64,000 bases of DNA. Origin: Sphingomonas sp. Y57 (GTDB lineage Bacteria; Pseudomonadota; Alphaproteobacteria; Sphingomonadales; Sphingomonadaceae). Both the position numbers and the translations under genes were made by a program. Where the stretch lies: the NCBI RefSeq assembly GCF_001015195.1, contig NZ_LDES01000046.1, positions 1-64,000 on the forward strand, given 5' to 3'. Positions 59,648 through 64,000 of this stretch are shown in pieces (position 1 is the first letter of the stretch; every line of letters begins with the position of its first letter). The notes beneath the pieces are model-generated. The model ran no database searches. It saw only the letters and a program-made list of their open reading frames with translations, and was not told the DNA's origin.

Positions 59648-60847
59648 ATGCAACTTTTCAAGGGCGTCCGCGTGGTCGAACTGGCACAATATGTCATGGT
59701 GCCCGCCGCGAGCACCATGCTCGCCGACCTCGGCGCGGAAGTGATCAAGGTGGAAACGCCGGGCGTCGGCGATCCCTATCGCAGCCTCGTCGTCGACCGT
59801 CGCTCGACCGCCGGTCCCAATTTCAGCCTCGAGCAGAACAATCGCGGCAAGAAGAGCGTCTGCATCGATCTCAAGAGCGCCGACGGCCACAAGTTGCTGT
59901 GCAGCCTGATCGAGAGCGCCGACGTGTTCATGACCAGCCTGCGCCCGGCGGCGATCCGCAAGCTCGGCCTGACGGTCGAGGAACTGCGCGCGCACAATCC
60001 GAAGCTGATATACGCCCGCGCCAACGGCCTGGGCTTCGCCGGACCCGAGGCGGGCAAGGCCGGCTTCGACGCCAGCTCCTTCTGGGCGCGCGGCGGCTTC
60101 GGCCACATCTTGTCGCAAGAGGGCCGTTATGCGCGCCAGCCGCGCGCGGTGGGCGACCATGCGAGCGCTGTCGCGCTCGCCTTCGGGGTGGCTGGCGCGC
60201 TGTTCAAGCGGGCGCAGACCGGCGAGGCTTCGGTGGTCGAAACCTCACTGCTGTCGATGGCGACGTGGATGCTGTCGAACGACCTGGTCGCATCGCAGGA
60301 CCCCGGCTATCCGCCCAACATCCTCCAGCGCGCGGTCGAACAGAACCCGCTGGTCGGCACCTATCGCACCCGTGACGGCCGCTGGATCCAGCTCGTCTTC
60401 CTCGATTCGAGCCGTTTCTGGCCAGGCTTGTGCGCGACGCTGGAGCTCGACGAGCTGATCGACGATCCGCGCTTCCACGATGCGGCGGCGCGCATGGCCA
60501 ACGGCCGCGAACTGATCGGCATCTTCGAGCAGGCGTTCGGCGCCCGCGACTGGGCGGAATGGCAGCCCCGCTTCGAGGCGTTCGACGCCCCCTGGGAGCT
60601 GGTCCAGAACCTGCACGATCTCTACGCCGATCCCCAGACCGTCGCCAATGAGATGATCTTCGAGATCGGCACCAAGGACGGATATCCGGTGAAGCTGGTC
60701 TCCGCGCCGCTGACCGTCGACGGCCGCGCAGCGCGGGCCGACGAACCGGCCCCCAATTGCGGCGAGCACAGCGACGAGATCTTCAGCGCGCTCGGGCTCG
60801 ATTCCGGGCAGATCGATCGCTATCGCGCGGCGGGGGTGATCGCCTGA
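59648..60847 (+). CDS. CaiB/BaiF family CoA-transferase
   Basis: 399-residue type III CoA-transferase. It begins MQLFKGVRVVELAQYVMVPA, has the family segment LEQNNRGKKSVCIDLKSADG, and the catalytic Asp is probably D141 in KAGFDASSFWARGG. It would activate or exchange the CoA ester of the substrate acid. It is the only + strand gene in the catabolic cluster and converges with the P450 gene. The regulation probably uses the twin operators upstream. Confidence 0.92.
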   Translation: MQLFKGVRVVELAQYVMVPAASTMLADLGAEVIKVETPGVGDPYRSLVVDRRSTAGPNFSLEQNNRGKKSVCIDLKSADGHKLLCSLIESADVFMTSLRPAAIRKLGLTVEELRAHNPKLIYARANGLGFAGPEAGKAGFDASSFWARGGFGHILSQEGRYARQPRAVGDHASAVALAFGVAGALFKRAQTGEASVVETSLLSMATWMLSNDLVASQDPGYPPNILQRAVEQNPLVGTYRTRDGRWIQLVFLDSSRFWPGLCATLELDELIDDPRFHDAAARMANGRELIGIFEQAFGARDWAEWQPRFEAFDAPWELVQNLHDLYADPQTVANEMIFEIGTKDGYPVKLVSAPLTVDGRAARADEPAPNCGEHSDEIFSALGLDSGQIDRYRAAGVIA

Positions 60848-60848
60848 T

Positions 60849-62105
60849 CTATGCCGAACGCCGGTGCGCGCGGTCGCTGCGCACCGGCAGGGCGGCGAGC
60901 CCGCGCAGCGTAACGCCGCCCGCATGGACGGGCTCATCGTCGCACAGCTCCAGATCTGGCATCCGCCGGGTCAGGCCCAGAAACGCCTCCTGCAGCTCCA
61001 CGCGCGCCAGATATTGCCCGAGGCACATATAGGGACCGCCGCCGAAAGGCGCGGTATTGATGCCGGTGCGCAGCAGGTCCAGCCTGTCGGGATCGGGCAC
61101 CACCGCGGGATCGCGGTTCGCAGCGCCGTTGAGGAGCAGGCACAGCTCATCCTTCCGGATAGTCCGACCCTCGACCTCGAACTCCTCCACCGCGACCCGA
61201 TGCGACATCTGCACGGAGCTGTCGTAGCGCAGCAGCTCCATCACCGCTCCCGCGACGATATCGGGTCGCTCGATCAGCAGCCGCCATTGATCCGGATAGA
61301 GCAGCAGATGCCGCGTGCCCATGCCGATCAGGTCGGCCGTGGTGGAATGCCCGGCCTGCAGCAGCAGCACCGCCGCCGCGACGATCTCATCGTCGGTCAG
61401 CGCGACGCCCCCCGCCCGGCCTGCGATCATCGCGCTCATCAGGTCGTCGCCGGGATCACGCCGCCGCCGCGCGATGAGACGGGTGAAATAGTCCTGGAAG
61501 CCGGCCGTCGCCGCCTCGCCGGCACGGATTGCCTCGCTGCTCAGCCGCGGCCCGACATCGCCGCGCGCTGCGAAGTCGTGCGCCCAGCCGATGAACAGCG
61601 GAACCTCCTCATGCGGAATCCCCATCATCCTGCAAATGATGAAAACCGGCAGCGGATAGGCAAAGTCGCGCACCAGATCGAACTGGCCGTCCGGCAGGTC
61701 ATCGATCAGCCGGTCAATCACCTGCCTCGCCAGGTGCCGATGGTTCTCGACCGCGCGCGGCGTGAAGCTGGCACTTACCGTCGCGCGAACCCGGTCATGG
61801 TCGGCGCGGGGCAGGAACAGCATCAGCCGCCGCATCATCGCGTCGAAACCCCGGCCCGCCTCGCCGGCACTGTAGATATCGAGCGTCTTCGGATCGGACC
61901 GCATCCGCGGGTCTCGCGCGATGCGGTGCACGGCGTTCCATGAACTAGCGATCCAGGCAGGCTGGCCATGGAAACCCGCGACATGGTGGAGAGGGGCGAG
62001 CGTCCGCAGCCGATGATACCAGGGATAGATATCACCCGGGCGGTCCGGCGCGAAGATCACCTCCAGCACCGCCTCGGGCGTATCGAGCTGGTCAGCAGAG
62101 CGCAT
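60849..62105 (-). CDS. Cytochrome P450
   Basis: 418-residue P450 monooxygenase. The heme loop FGGGPYMCLG has the axial cysteine at residue 361, the I-helix segment is LLQAGHSTTADLIG, and the K-helix ExxR lies in VMELLRYDSS. I start at ATG 62105; an upstream in-frame start gives a short extension and overlaps the hydantoinase more. It overlaps the end of hydA by 14 bases, so the two are cotranscribed. It probably hydroxylates a ring or side chain of the pathway substrate. Confidence 0.93.
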   Translation of the reverse strand: MRSADQLDTPEAVLEVIFAPDRPGDIYPWYHRLRTLAPLHHVAGFHGQPAWIASSWNAVHRIARDPRMRSDPKTLDIYSAGEAGRGFDAMMRRLMLFLPRADHDRVRATVSASFTPRAVENHRHLARQVIDRLIDDLPDGQFDLVRDFAYPLPVFIICRMMGIPHEEVPLFIGWAHDFAARGDVGPRLSSEAIRAGEAATAGFQDYFTRLIARRRRDPGDDLMSAMIAGRAGGVALTDDEIVAAAVLLLQAGHSTTADLIGMGTRHLLLYPDQWRLLIERPDIVAGAVMELLRYDSSVQMSHRVAVEEFEVEGRTIRKDELCLLLNGAANRDPAVVPDPDRLDLLRTGINTAPFGGGPYMCLGQYLARVELQEAFLGLTRRMPDLELCDDEPVHAGGVTLRGLAALPVRSDRAHRRSA

Positions 62106-64000
62106 CGTGCAGGGTCCGCGCGACCGGGGTCGCGTCACTCTCTTTCGGGTCTGTTCGATCGTCGGCAGCGACAGGCGAGATCAGCAGGTTGCCGTGCAGG
62201 TCGACGCTCGCGGCATAGCCGTCGGGACAGATGGTCGAGGAATCCGGCTCCTCGACGATGGCCGGTCCCATGATCCGGTCGCCTGGTTCGAGCCGGGCGC
62301 GGTCGTAGACCGGCGTGGCCAGCGCGCGTCCGTCGAACCAGGCCTGGCGGATGTCCTTGCGCGCGCGGTCGGCGATCCCATCGCCCCAGGCGCGGCCGAT
62401 CGGCGCCGGCTTTTCGACCACCGCCGAGATGCGCAGCCGGAAGTTGACGAACTGGCACGCCTCCTTCGGCCGGATGCCGAAGGTGCGGGCATAGATGGTG
62501 CGGAAATCGGCCTCGGCCCGTTCCAGCAACGCGGCGTCGACCGGCCCCTCACCCAGCGGCACGGTGATCTCCTGATGCTGGTGGGCCAGGCGGATGTCGA
62601 TGCGGCGCTGGACGATGATCCGCGTCCCGGCCGATGCGGCGCGCGCCAGCGCTTGCCGGCCCTTCTCCTCCAGCCCCTCCAGGATCGCCGCGATCCGGGC
62701 CGGGTCGGCGTCGGTCGCGCGCATGATCGCGGTCGTCACGAAATCGTGGGCAAGGTCGGAAATCAGCAGACCCCAAGCCGATCGTACCCCCGGCGAGGGC
62801 GGGATGATCACCGTCTCGATGCCGAACAGCTCGGCCAGCTTGACCGCGTGAATCGGCCCGGCGCCGCCCGAGGCGACCAGCGCATGGTCGCGCGGATCGA
62901 TGCCGCGTTGCAGGGTCACGACCCGGATCGCCGCCGCCATCGCGGTGTTGGCGAGGGCGTGGATACCGCGCGCCGCCGCGACCACGTCGATCCCCAGGGG
63001 GCGGGCGACATGCTCCTCGATCGCGCGGCGGCTCGCCTCGATGTCGAGCGTCATGCTGCCGCCCGCGAAATAACCGGGGTTGATGTAGCCGAGCACGACA
63101 TTGGCGTCGGTGACGGTCGGCTGCGTTCCCCCGAGCCCATAGCAGGCGGGCCCCGGATAGGAGGACGCACTGTGCGGCCCGACGCGCAGGAACCCGCCGG
63201 TGTCGACCCGCGCGATGCTGCCGCCGCCGGCGCCGACCTCGGCCAGGTCGATCACGGGCACCTTGATCGGCTCCCCCGCATCGGCACGGCCCGCCGCGCT
63301 CGTGCCGCCGCCGGCGCGGAACTGGTGGGTGATGCGCGGCTCACCGTCGACAACGAGGCCGGCCTTGGCGGTGGTGCCGCCCATGTCGAACGAGACGAGC
63401 CCGGGACGGTCCGCCTCGCGCGCCAGATGGGCAGCGGCCATGACGCCGGCGGCAGGGCCGGATTCGATCGCATAGGCGGCCTTGCGCGCGGCCATCGCTG
63501 CGCCCATCACCGCGCCGCTCGACTGCATGATCTGCAGTTCCGCATCGATCCCGATGCCGCGCAGCGCATCTTCGAGCCGCCCGACATAATTGGCGAGGGT
63601 CGGGCCGATATAGGCCGAGATAAGAGTCGTCGCCGCCCGCTCATATTCCTGGAATTCGGGCCACACCTCGGACGACAGGCAGACATAGGCGTCAGGCGCT
63701 ACGGTGCGGGCGACCTCACCGACCACAGCCTCATGCGCCGGGTTCGCATAGCTGTTGAGCAGGCATACCGCGATCGCCTCCGCGCCGCGATCGACCAGCC
63801 CGCGCACCGCGCTCTCGACATCGACGCGGTCGATCGGACGCAGCACCGCGCCCGCCGCGCTGACCCGCTCGGCCACCTCGGCAACCATCGATCGCGGCAG
63901 CAGCGGCGCCGGCGGCGTGTAGGACAGGTTGAAGCGGTCAGGCCCGATCGCGTGCTGCTTGCCGATGTGGAACAGGTCGCCGAACCCGGCCGTCGCGATC
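62092..64000 (-). CDS. Hydantoinase A/oxoprolinase family protein, 5' end missing
   Basis: The gene continues beyond the right edge; about 635 residues are visible and the N-terminus is missing. The reading frame stays open to 64000 with family-like sequence (ATAGFGDLFHIGKQHAIGP). Landmarks are SFDMGGTTAKAGLVVDGEPR, IESGPAAGVMAAAHLA, SGGAGPIHAVKLAELFGIE and C-terminal GPAIVEEPDSSTICPDG. HyuA-type enzymes cleave ring amides with ATP, normally with a HyuB partner, not visible here. The substrate is unknown. Confidence 0.9.
   Translation of the reverse strand, partial: IATAGFGDLFHIGKQHAIGPDRFNLSYTPPAPLLPRSMVAEVAERVSAAGAVLRPIDRVDVESAVRGLVDRGAEAIAVCLLNSYANPAHEAVVGEVARTVAPDAYVCLSSEVWPEFQEYERAATTLISAYIGPTLANYVGRLEDALRGIGIDAELQIMQSSGAVMGAAMAARKAAYAIESGPAAGVMAAAHLAREADRPGLVSFDMGGTTAKAGLVVDGEPRITHQFRAGGGTSAAGRADAGEPIKVPVIDLAEVGAGGGSIARVDTGGFLRVGPHSASSYPGPACYGLGGTQPTVTDANVVLGYINPGYFAGGSMTLDIEASRRAIEEHVARPLGIDVVAAARGIHALANTAMAAAIRVVTLQRGIDPRDHALVASGGAGPIHAVKLAELFGIETVIIPPSPGVRSAWGLLISDLAHDFVTTAIMRATDADPARIAAILEGLEEKGRQALARAASAGTRIIVQRRIDIRLAHQHQEITVPLGEGPVDAALLERAEADFRTIYARTFGIRPKEACQFVNFRLRISAVVEKPAPIGRAWGDGIADRARKDIRQAWFDGRALATPVYDRARLEPGDRIMGPAIVEEPDSSTICPDGYAASVDLHGNLLISPVAADDRTDPKESDATPVARTLHDALC

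Noticed and set aside
1-64000. CRISPR array, rRNA genes or complete insertion sequences
   Set aside because: None of these signatures was seen; the repeats found are short operators, iterons, leaders or REP-like pairs.

Overview
This is high-GC alphaproteobacterial DNA, most likely from a sphingomonad (Sphingomonas, Sphingobium or Rhizorhabdus type). The lineage call is an inference from gene content and protein style (FtsK, a UbiH-type hydroxylase, TonB-dependent receptors, acyl-CoA catabolism); no rRNA or other lineage marker is present. The window has two parts that meet at a tRNA-Gly gene at 40655-40729.

Positions 1 to about 40.6 kb are most of an integrative conjugative element (ICE) of the Tn4371-like type. 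At the left edge is + strand cargo: the 3' part of a DUF1156 DNA methyltransferase and a large HEPN-AAA+ DUF499 ATPase, a pair typical of phage-defence islands. A LysR regulator follows. From 5.6 to 40.2 kb nearly every gene is on the minus strand. The mating-pair-formation genes come first in coordinate order (DUF2274, trbI, G, F, L, K, J, E, D, C, B), then a CopG-like protein, the coupling ATPase TraG and a VirD2/TraI-type relaxase. The intergenic DNA upstream of the relaxase carries an RP4-like nick motif and an inverted repeat, and I call it oriT. Next are a lytic transglycosylase, DUF736, the TraF protease, DUF2840, a ribbon-helix-helix protein with ParA, RepA with iteron-like repeats, HTH regulators, a frameshifted DUF6499/DUF2285 gene and a VapBC-type toxin-antitoxin pair. 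The element ends with DUF2493, a Toprim protein, a 1439-residue methylase/helicase, three small unknown proteins, a large ParB and an ArdC-like antirestriction protein. No integrase is visible; it is expected beyond the left edge.

The nick orientation predicts that the strand read here as + enters the recipient 5' end first, starting near 19702 and moving right. The 20-40 kb block would then be the leading region, and its minus-strand genes would use the entering strand as template. The ArdC-like, ParB and methylase/helicase genes each carry a related stem-loop leader just before the ribosome-binding site, with paired base changes that keep the stem. This shared leader on an early-entering, partly anti-defence gene set is the most interesting signal in the window.

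From 40.7 kb onward the DNA looks chromosomal: a thioredoxin-TPR protein, a Lon-N domain protein, Trm112, a UbiH-family hydroxylase, FtsK, a lipoprotein with an endonuclease/exonuclease/phosphatase fold, a VOC-like protein divergent from a TetR regulator, TrhO, a glutathione S-transferase and a HerA-like ATPase. From 52 kb to the right edge is a catabolic and uptake cluster: MFS transporter, SDR, amidohydrolase, TonB-dependent receptor, DUF35 OB-fold protein with an SCP2-type thiolase, CaiB-type CoA-transferase, cytochrome P450 and a truncated hydantoinase A. It looks built to import a hydrophobic or ring-containing compound and process it as a CoA ester; the substrate cannot be told from sequence. 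Repeated palindromic operators in this part suggest TetR-type control.
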